The notes under the pieces: model-generated | The model's database searches: none | The model's input: the letters and a program-made list of their open reading frames with translations, nothing else | What the model was told of the DNA's origin: nothing | Shown here: positions 25,419-34,543 of the stretch, piece by piece | Layout of the letters: each line of letters starts with the position of its first letter | Numbering within the stretch: the first letter of the stretch is position 1 | NCBI GenBank assembly: GCA_020741775.1 | Contig: DYYG01000063.1 | Location: 150,429 to 214,428, forward strand | DNA length: 64,000 nucleotides | Origin: Methylorubrum populi | GTDB taxonomy: Bacteria > Pseudomonadota > Alphaproteobacteria > Rhizobiales > Beijerinckiaceae | Reading direction: 5' to 3' | Position numbers and translations under genes: made by a program

Positions 25419-25862
25419 GAGGCGGCCTCAACATCCTCCGTAGAGATCGATCAAGGGTCAATCATCTCACCATCGATCGGACAAGTGTTTCCGAAGACTG
25501 GCAGCGAACCACCATTTCATAATTATTCTAATACAAGTGCGGAAAACCGTTCCAAGTCGCTGTGTTTCTGCCGGAAAAACTCGATCGACGGCGGAAATGA
25601 CTCAGCGACATGCCTTATCGACCGAACCATGAATTATGGCCATGTTGCACCAGGGTCACACGGTGCAGGTCAACGGATGAGCGGACCGAGATGACCCGGC
25701 GTTGACGACAGGGCAATGTCGGAGAGCCTTGTTTGTCAGCGCTTGTTCAACCTCACGCGCCGGTCAAATCTTACCATCCCGATGGATATCACGTTAGATC
25801 GCTCGAACAGGTTCTCGGACGACTGTGTTCTGACGAATGGGCGGAGATATGAGGCTGGACCC
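25419..25862. other. Divergent intergenic region with an Irr/ICE-like site
   Basis: No gene recognised. TTTCATAATTATTCTAA (25515-25531) is an AT-rich, partly symmetric sequence whose TTCTAA half resembles the Irr box (iron control element) of Rhizobiales. It lies about 100 bases before the fecI start, where iron regulation is expected. The match is incomplete in the left half, so the site is tentative. Confidence 0.35.
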
Positions 25863-27047
25863 ATGATCTGGCTGCGTCAGCGGCTGTTGAATCGAATGAG
25901 CATGCGGCGGAGGCTGGATCACGCGAGGGGTGATGTTCGCGGACCCGCTCGTCGCCCCTGCACAGGAGGCATCCTCACCCTCGGCCTGATCATCGGCGCC
26001 TGTCTGGCCGGCTCGGCCGGCGCCGTCGCGGCGGCGGCGGCGGCGGCCCCCCGCTACGACAAGGCGGCGCGCGGCCTCTACCTGCGCTTCCTCAACGCGC
26101 CGAAGCCCGGCGCGGCGACCGACCATCCTCCCCTGCTCGGTCTGTCCTTCGGGGGCGAGACGCATCCCGTACTGGTGGATACCGGCTCGACCGGCATCGT
26201 CGTCTCGGCGTCGCGTATCCCGGAGGTGGATGCCCTCCCGTCCCGGCCCGGTCGCCTGACCTATAGCAGCTCCGGCCGGATCATGATCGGCCGCTGGGTC
26301 ACCGTGCCGGTCACGATCTCGGGCCGCGACGGTGCGAGCGTGAGCGCGGGGCCGATCCCGGTTCTGGCAATCGACCGGATCGCCTGCACCGAGAAGGCGC
26401 GCGCCTGCACCCCTGAAGACGCTCCCCGCGGCGTCGCGATGATGGGGATCGGCTTCGGCCGCGAGGACGATCACCAGAGTCAGAGCACGCCCGACACCAA
26501 TCCGCTGCTCAACGCGCGGCCTCCGGGCTCCGGACCGATCCGCCGCGGCTATGTGCTGACGAAGCACGGTGTGCATATCGGGCTGACGGAGGCCAACACG
26601 CGCGGAGCCTATCGCTTCGTCAAGCTCGATCCCCACCCACGGGTGCCGGGCGACTGGCTCGGTGTGCCGGTCTGCATCACCGTCAACGGGCAGGCGCCCG
26701 GCGCCTGCGGTCGGGCGCTGATCGATACCGGCGTCTCCGGCATGTTCCTCACGCTTCCACTCGCCCAGGCTGCGGACGCCCTGCAAGCCGATGCCACGGA
26801 GCGTGAGACGCTTCGGCCGGGAACGCGGCTGAGCTTCGATTTCGGCGGTGCCGCCGACTACACGATCGTGGCGGGTGATCACGCTTCACCGGTCGCGCCG
26901 ACACGGATCGTCCTCAACACCACGCGTCCGCAGCCCTTCGTCAATACCGGACTGAGGGCCCTGAACAGTTTCGATGTGCTCTACGACGCCGATGGCGGCT
27001 ATTACGGTTTCCGTCGCCGCGATGCGCCTGAGGCCGAGGAACCGTAG
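25863..27047 (+). CDS. Bilobal pepsin-like aspartic protease, secreted
   Basis: About 394 residues. The N-terminus is basic then hydrophobic (ILTLGLIIGACLAGSAGAVA), so it is probably exported. Two active-site-like motifs occur in one chain: LVDTGSTGIVVSASR and, about 190 residues later, ALIDTGVSGMFLTLP, each preceded by hydrophobic residues. Two D-T-G motifs about 190 residues apart in a chain of this length suggest a bilobal pepsin-type enzyme, not a retropepsin-like dimer. A flap Tyr is not obvious. The start is uncertain: 25863 follows GAGG; 25902 is possible. Not recognised as a named gene; activity is inferred. Confidence 0.6.
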   Translation: MIWLRQRLLNRMSMRRRLDHARGDVRGPARRPCTGGILTLGLIIGACLAGSAGAVAAAAAAAPRYDKAARGLYLRFLNAPKPGAATDHPPLLGLSFGGETHPVLVDTGSTGIVVSASRIPEVDALPSRPGRLTYSSSGRIMIGRWVTVPVTISGRDGASVSAGPIPVLAIDRIACTEKARACTPEDAPRGVAMMGIGFGREDDHQSQSTPDTNPLLNARPPGSGPIRRGYVLTKHGVHIGLTEANTRGAYRFVKLDPHPRVPGDWLGVPVCITVNGQAPGACGRALIDTGVSGMFLTLPLAQAADALQADATERETLRPGTRLSFDFGGAADYTIVAGDHASPVAPTRIVLNTTRPQPFVNTGLRALNSFDVLYDADGGYYGFRRRDAPEAEEP

Positions 27048-27149
27048 CCCGCGCCGCGACGGCGCGCGGCCTTCATCGCGATGCAGACTTTCGAAGAACC
27101 GGTCTCCCTTGTGTCGGATCAGGGCCCGACTTGGGGCGGCCCATCTTAT

Positions 27150-28418
27150 TCAGAACAGCTCGATCATCGATGTCTCGGCAGCCTGGGACGCGCCGCCCAC
27201 TGCCTCTGCGTCCGTCCGACGCTGGATCTGCGTGACGTAGCGGCCGCGGACGGCCTCCAACAGCAGATCCGGTTGAAGCGGCCTGTCCGGTCGGAGGCCG
27301 TCCAGCGACTGCTGCATATCGCCGAGAAAGGCCCGCAACATCTGTACTGAATCGGCCACGGCTTCGATCTGTTGACGGACCACGTCCTGGAACTGAACTT
27401 GGCCGAAGACCACCGACACCTGATCGCCGACCTGCCCGCTCTGCGCCTCGATCTCCGCGAATTCGGTACGCGCCATGCCGGCAATGGTCCGCGTCGTCAT
27501 CTCGGCGATGCCGCCCAGTTCGGTCATCAGTTTCTGGATGCGCGCCTCCTCAGCCCCGGTCCGCGCGGCATCGTGGGCCGCGAGCACGACACCGTCGATC
27601 GTCGTTTGCACGGAGGCGACCCGACGCCGTGCTTCGGCGACGGATTCCTGCGAATTCTGGGCGAGGCTCTGCAGCTCGCGGGCGATCACCTGGAAGCCGG
27701 CACCGTGAGAACCGGCCCGGGTCGCCTCGATATTCGCGTTGAGGGCGAGCATGCGCGTGGACGCCGCGACCTTTTCCAAGCCGGCGGTCAAGGCATCGAG
27801 ACTGCGCATCTGCTCGCCGAGGCCACCGATCGCTTCGCGCTCGGCGCGGGTCGTTTCGAGCCGCTCGAGCAGATAGGCATTGAGGGTATCGGCAAGTGTC
27901 CTCAATGCGGCATCGCCGTCCTCAGCGAGGCCGACCATGCCGTCACGTGTCCGGGCGACACAGGCCGCGCTGCGCGCCTGCGCCGCATCCAGGATCTGAA
28001 GCGCCGCGATGATGTCACCAGCCGCCGTTTCGGTCTGGCTGACGACGCTCCGAAGCTGCTGCTCGGTCACGCTGAAGAAGGGATCGAGCTGCCCGAGCGT
28101 CGCGGCGGCCTCCACCATCTCGGCGGGCGGGCCCACCGGCAGATCGGGGCTCTGCGGGATGTCCGGCAGAGGCGAAAGGGCAGCGGGCATCGTCGTCTGG
28201 GGTGAGGCATCCTTCGCGGGCGCCGCGCCCGCGCCACCGTGCCAGATCCCCACCGCCAGGCCGCCGCAGCCTGCATAGGCCGCCGCCTGGATCACCGACC
28301 AGGGATCGACGCAATCGAGGATCCACAGCACGGTGCCGGTCGCCACGCCGGCTGTCGCCCCCAGCAGGAGCGCCTTCAGCTCGATTCGATCGAGGGCGAG
28401 GACGTGTACGGTCTGCAT
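27150..28418 (-). CDS. Methyl-accepting chemotaxis protein with two membrane helices, no periplasmic domain
   Basis: 422 residues. Two hydrophobic segments close together (ALLLGATAGVATGTVLWIL, AAAYAGCGGLAVGIWHG) leave almost no periplasmic loop, so it must sense an internal or membrane signal. The signalling domain has a conserved tip (STRMLALNANIEATRAGSH, then GAGFQVIARELQSLAQ). FQDVVRQQIEAVADSVQML near the C-terminus resembles segments seen in CheZ-like helices. It is the last gene of the chemosensory cluster. Confidence 0.88.
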   Translation of the reverse strand: MQTVHVLALDRIELKALLLGATAGVATGTVLWILDCVDPWSVIQAAAYAGCGGLAVGIWHGGAGAAPAKDASPQTTMPAALSPLPDIPQSPDLPVGPPAEMVEAAATLGQLDPFFSVTEQQLRSVVSQTETAAGDIIAALQILDAAQARSAACVARTRDGMVGLAEDGDAALRTLADTLNAYLLERLETTRAEREAIGGLGEQMRSLDALTAGLEKVAASTRMLALNANIEATRAGSHGAGFQVIARELQSLAQNSQESVAEARRRVASVQTTIDGVVLAAHDAARTGAEEARIQKLMTELGGIAEMTTRTIAGMARTEFAEIEAQSGQVGDQVSVVFGQVQFQDVVRQQIEAVADSVQMLRAFLGDMQQSLDGLRPDRPLQPDLLLEAVRGRYVTQIQRRTDAEAVGGASQAAETSMIELF

Positions 28419-28530
28419 CGGGGAGGAGCCATCAAATTGGAAGGGCAGGCACGGCTGAAGAGGGAGCCGGCCGGAGCGGGCCCTGGAACGTCGGCCTTTG
28501 GCGGACGGATCGCGAAGAGCCGGCGAGGCT

Positions 28531-28917
28531 TCAGGCAGCGCGGGGCTGAACCGCCGGCGCGACCTGCTTGATGACCTGCAACAGCTTATCGGGCTGGACC
28601 GGCTTCACCAGCCAACCGGTCGCACCGGCCTTCCGGGCCTCGTCGCGCTTTTCCTGCTGAGATTCCGTGGTCAACACCAGCATCGGCACGAAGCGGGTCG
28701 GGGCGAGCTTGCGCAATTCTTGGATCAACTGCACGCCGTTGATGCCGGGCATGTGAAAATCCGTAATCACGAGGCCGGGCGCGAAACCCGCTCGCACCTT
28801 GTCCAGCGCGGCCTCACCCGTGGCGGCCTGTTCGCTGGCATAGCCCGACCGGGCGAGAATGCCCGACATGCTGGCAAGAATCGTCGGCGAATCGTCGACG
28901 AGCAGAATCGTACTCAT
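28531..28917 (-). CDS. CheY-type single-domain response regulator (second copy)
   Basis: 128 residues, receiver only. Acidic pair DD at 8-9, phospho-acceptor Asp53 in ITDFHMPGING, Thr in VLTTESQ and Lys in LVKPVQP are all present. The ATG at 28917 (MSTILLVDDSP) is chosen over an upstream in-frame extension. It differs from the CheY at 32689, so the cluster has two outputs or an output plus a phosphate sink. Confidence 0.92.
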   Translation of the reverse strand: MSTILLVDDSPTILASMSGILARSGYASEQAATGEAALDKVRAGFAPGLVITDFHMPGINGVQLIQELRKLAPTRFVPMLVLTTESQQEKRDEARKAGATGWLVKPVQPDKLLQVIKQVAPAVQPRAA

Positions 28918-29073
28918 CCGTAGAGCTCCTATTCTGAACTGTTGCAGGCGGGAGGATCCCATCCTCCGGGAGGACGGATCCGATCGCGACATGTGCCGCT
29001 GCGCCGGCCGAACTATGTTTCCATCCCGGGGATGAACAAATCTTACCAACCAGAAATACAGAATTTCATTAAC

Positions 29074-29835
29074 TTAAACAGAAATTATCCTCTCGACGAC
29101 ACTATCACATAACGTCTCGAAATCTTCAACAGATCGTGTTTTCGGCCTGAAGTATTTGACCGGCTGTTGCCGTCCGAAGGCTTCGGCCAGGGCGATGTCG
29201 GGGCGGATGCCGGCCAGCAGCCGATCCCGGCCGAACTGAGCGGCGAGCCGCTCCAGCGTTTCCCGCTGCATGGTCATGCGCAGGTCGAGCTGGACGGGCA
29301 GGATCGAGAGACCCTGCAGATCCGGATTGAGCGTGGTCGCGACACGGAAGAAGGAACGCGCGAACTGCCCGACACCGTCGAGGGCGAGGTGATGCAGAGT
29401 CGTGGGGACGAGGACGTGGTGGGCGGTCGCGAGCGCGCTGACCAGCAACGCATCGGCGGTGGGCGCGGTGTCGATCAGCACGACGTCATAGGTTTCGATC
29501 AGCGGCTGAAGCGCCGAGGCGAGGGAGCGGGGCGGGATCGCTGCGGAGACGCCTTCGAAGCTGCGATCGGCGGGCAGCACGTCGACGTTCGGATAGGCGG
29601 TTGCGTGAACGCCCTCGGCCAAGGACGCACCGGATCCGCGGAAGACATCGTGCACCGTCGTCCGGCCGGGTGCCGCCTTGATGCCGAAGCCGAGGCCGGC
29701 ATGGCCCTGACTGTCGAGATCGACCACGAGCACGCGCCAGCCCCGGTCGCCGAGCGCGGCGGCGAGATTGACCGTCGTCGTCGTCTTCGCCGTCCCACCC
29801 TTGCGGTTCGAGACGGCGATCACCCGCCCGCTCAT
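29074..29835 (-). CDS. ParA/MinD-type ATPase in the chemosensory cluster
   Basis: 253 residues. Deviant Walker A KGGTAKTTTT with both lysines near residue 13, Walker A' in VVDLDSQGHAGLGFG and IDTAPTADALLVSALATAH (Walker B region). Chromosomal ParA proteins partition DNA, but in chemosensory operons ParA homologues position soluble receptor clusters: PpfA of Rhodobacter sphaeroides and ParC of Vibrio are the models. The start overlaps the STAS-like gene by 4 bases, showing co-expression. No ParB is nearby. Confidence 0.88.
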   Translation of the reverse strand: MSGRVIAVSNRKGGTAKTTTTVNLAAALGDRGWRVLVVDLDSQGHAGLGFGIKAAPGRTTVHDVFRGSGASLAEGVHATAYPNVDVLPADRSFEGVSAAIPPRSLASALQPLIETYDVVLIDTAPTADALLVSALATAHHVLVPTTLHHLALDGVGQFARSFFRVATTLNPDLQGLSILPVQLDLRMTMQRETLERLAAQFGRDRLLAGIRPDIALAEAFGRQQPVKYFRPKTRSVEDFETLCDSVVERIISV

Positions 29836-30095
29836 CCCGCCCGGTCTCCCGTCGATGCCTCCGCCTGCGGCAGGTCACCGAGACAGGCCGCGGCCACCGG
29901 GTCGGCCGGGCGGCCACGGATCGTCGGCGCGGCGGCCATCAGAACCTGAAGGACGGCGGTGTGGGCCTGTTCGAGGTCGGACAGATCGACGACCGGGACG
30001 GTCGCCCCCTGCAATGCTTCGAGCAGCGGCTCCGCCTCCTCGATCGGACACTGGCCGTGGAGCAGAAGGCAATCGTCGCGCAGGTCGAAGGGCAT
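29832..30095 (-). CDS. Small STAS-like protein between CheA and ParA
   Basis: 87 residues. LRDDCLLLHGQCPIEEAEPL, then TVPVVDLSDLEQAHTAVLQV resembles a STAS fold (anti-sigma antagonist type) with strands around a helix. In STAS proteins a Ser or Thr in the DLS segment can be phosphorylated. The start shares one base with the cheA stop (TGATG), and the stop overlaps ParA (ATGA), so it is firmly co-translated. It might couple CheA or a kinase to ParA. Function is inference. Confidence 0.65.
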   Translation of the reverse strand: MPFDLRDDCLLLHGQCPIEEAEPLLEALQGATVPVVDLSDLEQAHTAVLQVLMAAAPTIRGRPADPVAAACLGDLPQAEASTGDRAG

Positions 30096-32692
30096 CAGAT
30101 CAGGTCCGGTAGATTGAGGACGAGGAGGACACGGCCGTCGCCGAGGAGGGCCGTGCCGGAGAAGCCCGAAAGACCGGTGAGCAAGCCGTCCAGCGGTCGC
30201 ACGATTACTTCCATCCGCTCCCGGAAGCCATCGACCACGATCCCGATGCGCTCGCGCCCGACCCGGACCACCATCACCGCCTCCTCGTCCGGCACGGCGT
30301 CATCCGCAGCCGGCAGGCCGAGACTGTCGGCGAGCCGTACCAGCGGGATCACCGCATCGCGCAGGATGAAGGTTTCGCGCTGTTTGATGCGATGGATCTG
30401 GGATGGGCGCACCTTCACGGTCTCCACCACGGAGTCCATCACCACCCCGAACTGCTGACCCCGCACCGCGATGGTCACGATCCGCGTCACCGCCATGGTC
30501 AGCGGCAGTTGCACGGTCACGCAGGTTCCGGCGCCCACCCGGCTGCTCAGCCAGACGTCGCCGCCGGCCTTGCGAACGGCGGAGCGAACCACGTCCATGC
30601 CCACGCCCCGTCCCGACAGGTCGGAGACCTGCTCGCGGGTGGAGAAGCCGGCCGCGAAGACGAGATTGACCAATTCCTCCTGGCTCATCTGCGCCGCCTG
30701 CTCGGCGGTGATCAGACCGCTGCGCAGGGCCTTTTCGCGCACCGCCTGCGGATCGATCCCGCCGCCATCGTCGGCGACCTCGATGATGACGTTGTCGTTC
30801 TCCTGGCGGGCGGAGAGCCGCAGGGTACCCTGGGCCGGCTTGCCCGCCGCGCGCCGTACCTCCGGCGTCTCGATGCCGTGGTCGAGGCTGTTGCGGACCA
30901 TGTGAATGAGCGGATCGGCGAGGCTCTCCAGCACGTTCTTGTCGGCCTCGGTGTCCTCCCCCTGGATGACGAGGGTGACGTCCTTGCCGAGCTTGCGCGT
31001 GATGTCTCGCACCAGCCGGGGAAAGCGCTGGAAGACCTGGCTCACCGGCATCATGCGGATCGCCATCACCCCGACCTGGAGACCTTGGGCAATGCGGTCG
31101 ATGACGGCGTATTGCTCCTTGATCTCCCGCCCGAGCTGGCGTGAGCCCGACACCTGTTCGACCCGCTCGGCGAGATAGGCGAGACCGTTCTTGGCCACCG
31201 TCAACTCGGCGACGAAATTCATCAAGGCATCAACCTTGCCCTGCTCGACCCGCAGCATCCGGGCGGGCCCGCGATTCTCCTCGGTCGGCTTGAGCTCCGG
31301 TGCCTTGATTTCGGCCGAACCGGAATCCGGAGCCTCGGCGGGAAGCCGGGCTTCCGACGGAGCGGTCGAGGGAGCGGACGGAGCGCGGGCCTGCGCCGGC
31401 AGGGCGACCGGCTCCGCGTCGGCGGCCAGGGCCTCCCTCAAGCGGAGCGTCTCCGCCGCATCGCCGCCGCCGCGAGCGGCCAGCGCCTCGCTGAGCCGTG
31501 CCGCGCGGGCAGGCGCGACATGCGGCAGGCAGCGTTCGATCACGGTGCGCACCGCCGCGATCCGGCCATCCGCGACTCCGCCATCAGCGGCCACGCCGAG
31601 AACCTCCGCCTGAGCCGCCAGGATCTGCTCGGCGACGTGCCGCAGCGGGGCGACCGGCGCGATCTCGGATCCCTGCCGATTCACCGCTGCCCCCGCCGGG
31701 CAACCGCCTCCGATTTCTCCGACAAGACGAAGGAGCGAGTCTGGTGCGGCAGAGGGAGCGAGGAAAGCGATCCAGCGCAGGGCGCAAGCCTGCCGGCTGC
31801 CGGGGCCGACGATCCGCAGGAGAGCCTCAGCCGCCGCAGCGACGCCGTTCCTGTCATCGGCCGCGAGGGAGCGCCGCGCCTGGGCAACGAAATCGCCGAA
31901 GATCTCCGACGCATCGTCGGTCCCGGCCAAGCCGATCAGATCCTCAGGCCGAATGCCGGCTAGGCTCGCCTGATCGGCAACGTATCGGAGATGGTCGGCG
32001 ACCGCCTCGGTCGGCGCAGCGGACAGCACCTCGAAACGCAGGAGGCAGACGAAAGGATCGAAGCTCTCCATCGGCGCGAAGGGCTGGCGCAGGACCACCC
32101 GCAGGCGGACCAGACCGGGCGCTCCCGAGACCAGATGGGCCGGATCGTCGCCACGGAAGAAGCAGGCCTCGTCCGGCTCGTAGCTCCAGGCGGTGAGCGG
32201 CCCGTCCGCCGCTGCGCGGTAGGCGGCGCGCAGATCCTCCTCCGGCCAGCCGGCGATCCAGGCCGGCGCCGGTTGCGTCTCCGTATTGGCCACCGCCTTC
32301 GGGGCACCGCTGTCGAGCCAGCGGCGCAGGGCGGCGACCCGCCCCTTCATCATTCCGTCCGCATCGGCCGGAAGCTGTTCACGGCTTTCGAGCGCGTCGA
32401 TCCAGTGGCCGACGAGGTCGAGACTGTCGAGCAGCCCGTCCACGATCTCCGGCTCGAGGGTGAGGGCGCCGGCCCGCACCTCGACCAGCAGATCCTCCGC
32501 CGCGTGGACGAGGGCGGTCAGCGGCGCCACGTCGAACAGGCCCGACGTGCCCTTCAGCGTATGCACCGCGCGGAAGATGTCGTTCAACGCGTCGGCATCG
32601 TTCGACTTTTCCAGCTGCAGCATGCCGCTGCCGGCGATCTCGAGGAGCTCTCGCGCCTCGGGGATGAACTGGGCGAGCAGGGCGTTCTTCAC
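30095..32692 (-). CDS. cheA: Chemotaxis histidine kinase CheA
   Basis: 865 residues. N-terminal HPt domain with phospho-acceptor His44 (IFRAVHTLKGTSGLFD). A long variable linker follows. The dimerisation domain begins near residue 480 (VDALMNFVAELTVAKNGL). The ATPase has LIHMVRNSLDHGIETPE, VADDGGGIDPQAVREK and LSGRGVGMDVV, and the C-terminal CheW-like domain includes VVETVKVRPSQIHRIKQ. It receives array input and phosphorylates CheY and CheB. The start overlaps cheY by 4 bases. The linker lacks a clear P2 domain and is Ala-rich. Confidence 0.96.
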   Translation of the reverse strand: MKNALLAQFIPEARELLEIAGSGMLQLEKSNDADALNDIFRAVHTLKGTSGLFDVAPLTALVHAAEDLLVEVRAGALTLEPEIVDGLLDSLDLVGHWIDALESREQLPADADGMMKGRVAALRRWLDSGAPKAVANTETQPAPAWIAGWPEEDLRAAYRAAADGPLTAWSYEPDEACFFRGDDPAHLVSGAPGLVRLRVVLRQPFAPMESFDPFVCLLRFEVLSAAPTEAVADHLRYVADQASLAGIRPEDLIGLAGTDDASEIFGDFVAQARRSLAADDRNGVAAAAEALLRIVGPGSRQACALRWIAFLAPSAAPDSLLRLVGEIGGGCPAGAAVNRQGSEIAPVAPLRHVAEQILAAQAEVLGVAADGGVADGRIAAVRTVIERCLPHVAPARAARLSEALAARGGGDAAETLRLREALAADAEPVALPAQARAPSAPSTAPSEARLPAEAPDSGSAEIKAPELKPTEENRGPARMLRVEQGKVDALMNFVAELTVAKNGLAYLAERVEQVSGSRQLGREIKEQYAVIDRIAQGLQVGVMAIRMMPVSQVFQRFPRLVRDITRKLGKDVTLVIQGEDTEADKNVLESLADPLIHMVRNSLDHGIETPEVRRAAGKPAQGTLRLSARQENDNVIIEVADDGGGIDPQAVREKALRSGLITAEQAAQMSQEELVNLVFAAGFSTREQVSDLSGRGVGMDVVRSAVRKAGGDVWLSSRVGAGTCVTVQLPLTMAVTRIVTIAVRGQQFGVVMDSVVETVKVRPSQIHRIKQRETFILRDAVIPLVRLADSLGLPAADDAVPDEEAVMVVRVGRERIGIVVDGFRERMEVIVRPLDGLLTGLSGFSGTALLGDGRVLLVLNLPDLI

Positions 32693-33060
32693 GATGCGAC
32701 TCCTGCCATCACGCGGGCCGCTTCCGCGAGCGTCTGCGGCTGGACCGGCTTGACGAGGTAGAGATTGGCGCCCGCCGCGTAGGCGCGGGCCCGGTCCTGC
32801 TTCTCGCTCTCCGTCGAGATCATCAGGGCCGGCACCGACCGGAGCTCGGGGATGGCCCGGCCCTGGCGGAGGAAGGAATAGCCGTCCATCTTCGGCATGT
32901 TCACATCGACCACGAGCAAGTCGAAGCTCTGCTCGATGGCCTTCTCCAGCCCTTCGAAGCCGTTCACGGCCTCCTCGACCGTGAAGCCCGCCTCTTCGAG
33001 GACATCGCGGTAATACATGCGGACGGTCGTGGCATCGTCCACGACAAGGACACGTGCCAT
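32689..33060 (-). CDS. cheY: CheY response regulator
   Basis: 123 residues, receiver domain only. DD at 8-9, phospho-acceptor Asp52 (VVDVNMPKMDG), Thr/Ser in MISTESE and Lys in YLVKPVQP. Gap of 1 base after cheR and 4-base overlap with cheA. The first of two CheY proteins in the cluster. Confidence 0.94.
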   Translation of the reverse strand: MARVLVVDDATTVRMYYRDVLEEAGFTVEEAVNGFEGLEKAIEQSFDLLVVDVNMPKMDGYSFLRQGRAIPELRSVPALMISTESEKQDRARAYAAGANLYLVKPVQPQTLAEAARVMAGVAS

Positions 33061-33061
33061 C

Positions 33062-33925
33062 TCAGCTCTCCGCGTCGAAGGGTTTCTGGTAGACGATTGC
33101 CTCCGCGAACTTGCGGATGGCGAATAACGACGAAATCCGGCTCATCGATTCGGAATGGCCGAGGCAGACGAAGCCTCCAGGATTGAGGGCATCGTAGATC
33201 GTCTGGGCCGCGTCGCGCCGAGACGCGTCGTCGAAATAGATGAGCAGGTTGCGGCAGAACACGACGTCGAAGTCGCGGAACTGCCGGGTCGAGAGCGGGT
33301 CGGACAGGTTGACCCGGGTGAAGGCGATCGAGTCCCGGATATCGGGGATCACCTCGTAGGCGCCGCGCACCCGCCGGGTGAACCGATCCAGCGTGGCCCG
33401 GGGCACGTGCTGCACGGAGCGTTCGCCGTAAAAGCCGCGTTTGGCCTGCTCGATCACATGCGTGTCGATGTCGGAGGCGACGATCTCGACGTCATAGTGA
33501 TCGACATCGGCCCAGTTATCGAGCAGCTGAAAAGCGATCGAGTAGGGCTCCTCGCCGGTGGAACAGGGGACCGACCAGATCCGGACAGGCTCGCCCCGCC
33601 GCTTAGTACGCGCGATCTCGGGGAGGATCGAGCGGACCAGACAATGGAACTGGTACTCTTCCCGGTAGAAATAGGTCTCGTTGACCGTCATCAGGTTGAC
33701 GAGCGCCTGGAATTCCTCGCCGCTGGCCTGAAATCGAAGCGTGTTGAAATAGTCTCGGAACGCAGTCTGCCCAATCGCAAGCATCCGTTCCTGCAAGCGC
33801 TTGTCCACGAAGTAGCGCTTGTTGTCACCGAACATGATTCCGGTCTTGCGATAGAAGAAGTCTCGGAAGCGCGTGAAATCGCTCTCCGTCACTTCGGGCT
33901 CGCGGGAGGCGGGCAGGGCGCTCAT
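33062..33925 (-). CDS. cheR: Chemoreceptor methyltransferase CheR
   Basis: 287 residues. The N-terminal helical part (FTRFRDFFYRKTGIMFGDNK) precedes the SAM-binding catalytic domain (IWSVPCSTGEEPYSIAFQLL, DVVFCRNLLIYFDDASR). It methylates Glu residues of receptors for adaptation. Downstream of the HEAT-repeat gene by 14 bases and 1 base before cheY. No TPR extension. Confidence 0.95.
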   Translation of the reverse strand: MSALPASREPEVTESDFTRFRDFFYRKTGIMFGDNKRYFVDKRLQERMLAIGQTAFRDYFNTLRFQASGEEFQALVNLMTVNETYFYREEYQFHCLVRSILPEIARTKRRGEPVRIWSVPCSTGEEPYSIAFQLLDNWADVDHYDVEIVASDIDTHVIEQAKRGFYGERSVQHVPRATLDRFTRRVRGAYEVIPDIRDSIAFTRVNLSDPLSTRQFRDFDVVFCRNLLIYFDDASRRDAAQTIYDALNPGGFVCLGHSESMSRISSLFAIRKFAEAIVYQKPFDAES

Positions 33926-33939
33926 GGCTCCGGCGCCGC

Positions 33940-34536
33940 TCAGGCGATGCGGCGCTTGGCGGCCTTGGCCGCGAAGCGCAGGAAGGGCTCGTCGGGGAAG
34001 CGCGAGACCGCCGCATCGATCTCCGGGATCATCTCCGGTGTGCCGATCTCGGCGAGCACGTCGAGGGCGGCCGCGCAGACATTCACGTGCGTGTCCCGGC
34101 CGAGTGTGCGCAGGGCGAGGGACGCCGCCTCCGGATGGCGCAGGGACACCAGCACGTTGACGGCGAAGATGCGCCGGTCGCTATCGGCATGGTCGAGCCC
34201 ATCCTCCAAGGCGCCGAGCACCGCCGCATCCATGACCTGCAGCGTCTCGATCGCGGCGTTGCGCAACCAGACATCCTCGCTGCCGAGCAATCCGAACAGC
34301 TGCTCGACCGCCTCCGACGTGCCGAGCCGCCCGAGAGCGGCGAGGATCGCCTCGCGCACGCTGTTCTCGGATTCGCGGGAGAGCTGGGCCGCCAGGATCT
34401 CGACCGCCTCCGGGTCGGAGGCGAGGCGATGGGCGGCCTCGCGCCGCGCCGGCGCGGAGCCGGTCGCGAGGGCGTCGCGCGGATCCTCCGGGGCAGCCGC
34501 CGGAATCGGGATCGTGGTTCGGCGAACAAGGGCCAT
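33940..34536 (-). CDS. HEAT-repeat protein of the chemosensory cluster
   Basis: 198 residues, starting MALVRRTTIPIPAAAPEDPR. It is built of helical HEAT/PBS-lyase-like repeats of about 31 residues: REAILAALGRLGTSEAVEQL, WLRNAAIETLQVMDAAVLG, then ASLALRTLGRDTHVNVC. These act as protein-binding scaffolds. It lies 7 bases after cheB and 14 before cheR, so it is in the same operon. A bridging role between CheB, CheR and receptors is possible but not shown. Confidence 0.75.
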   Translation of the reverse strand: MALVRRTTIPIPAAAPEDPRDALATGSAPARREAAHRLASDPEAVEILAAQLSRESENSVREAILAALGRLGTSEAVEQLFGLLGSEDVWLRNAAIETLQVMDAAVLGALEDGLDHADSDRRIFAVNVLVSLRHPEAASLALRTLGRDTHVNVCAAALDVLAEIGTPEMIPEIDAAVSRFPDEPFLRFAAKAAKRRIA

Positions 34537-34543
34537 GGTGACC

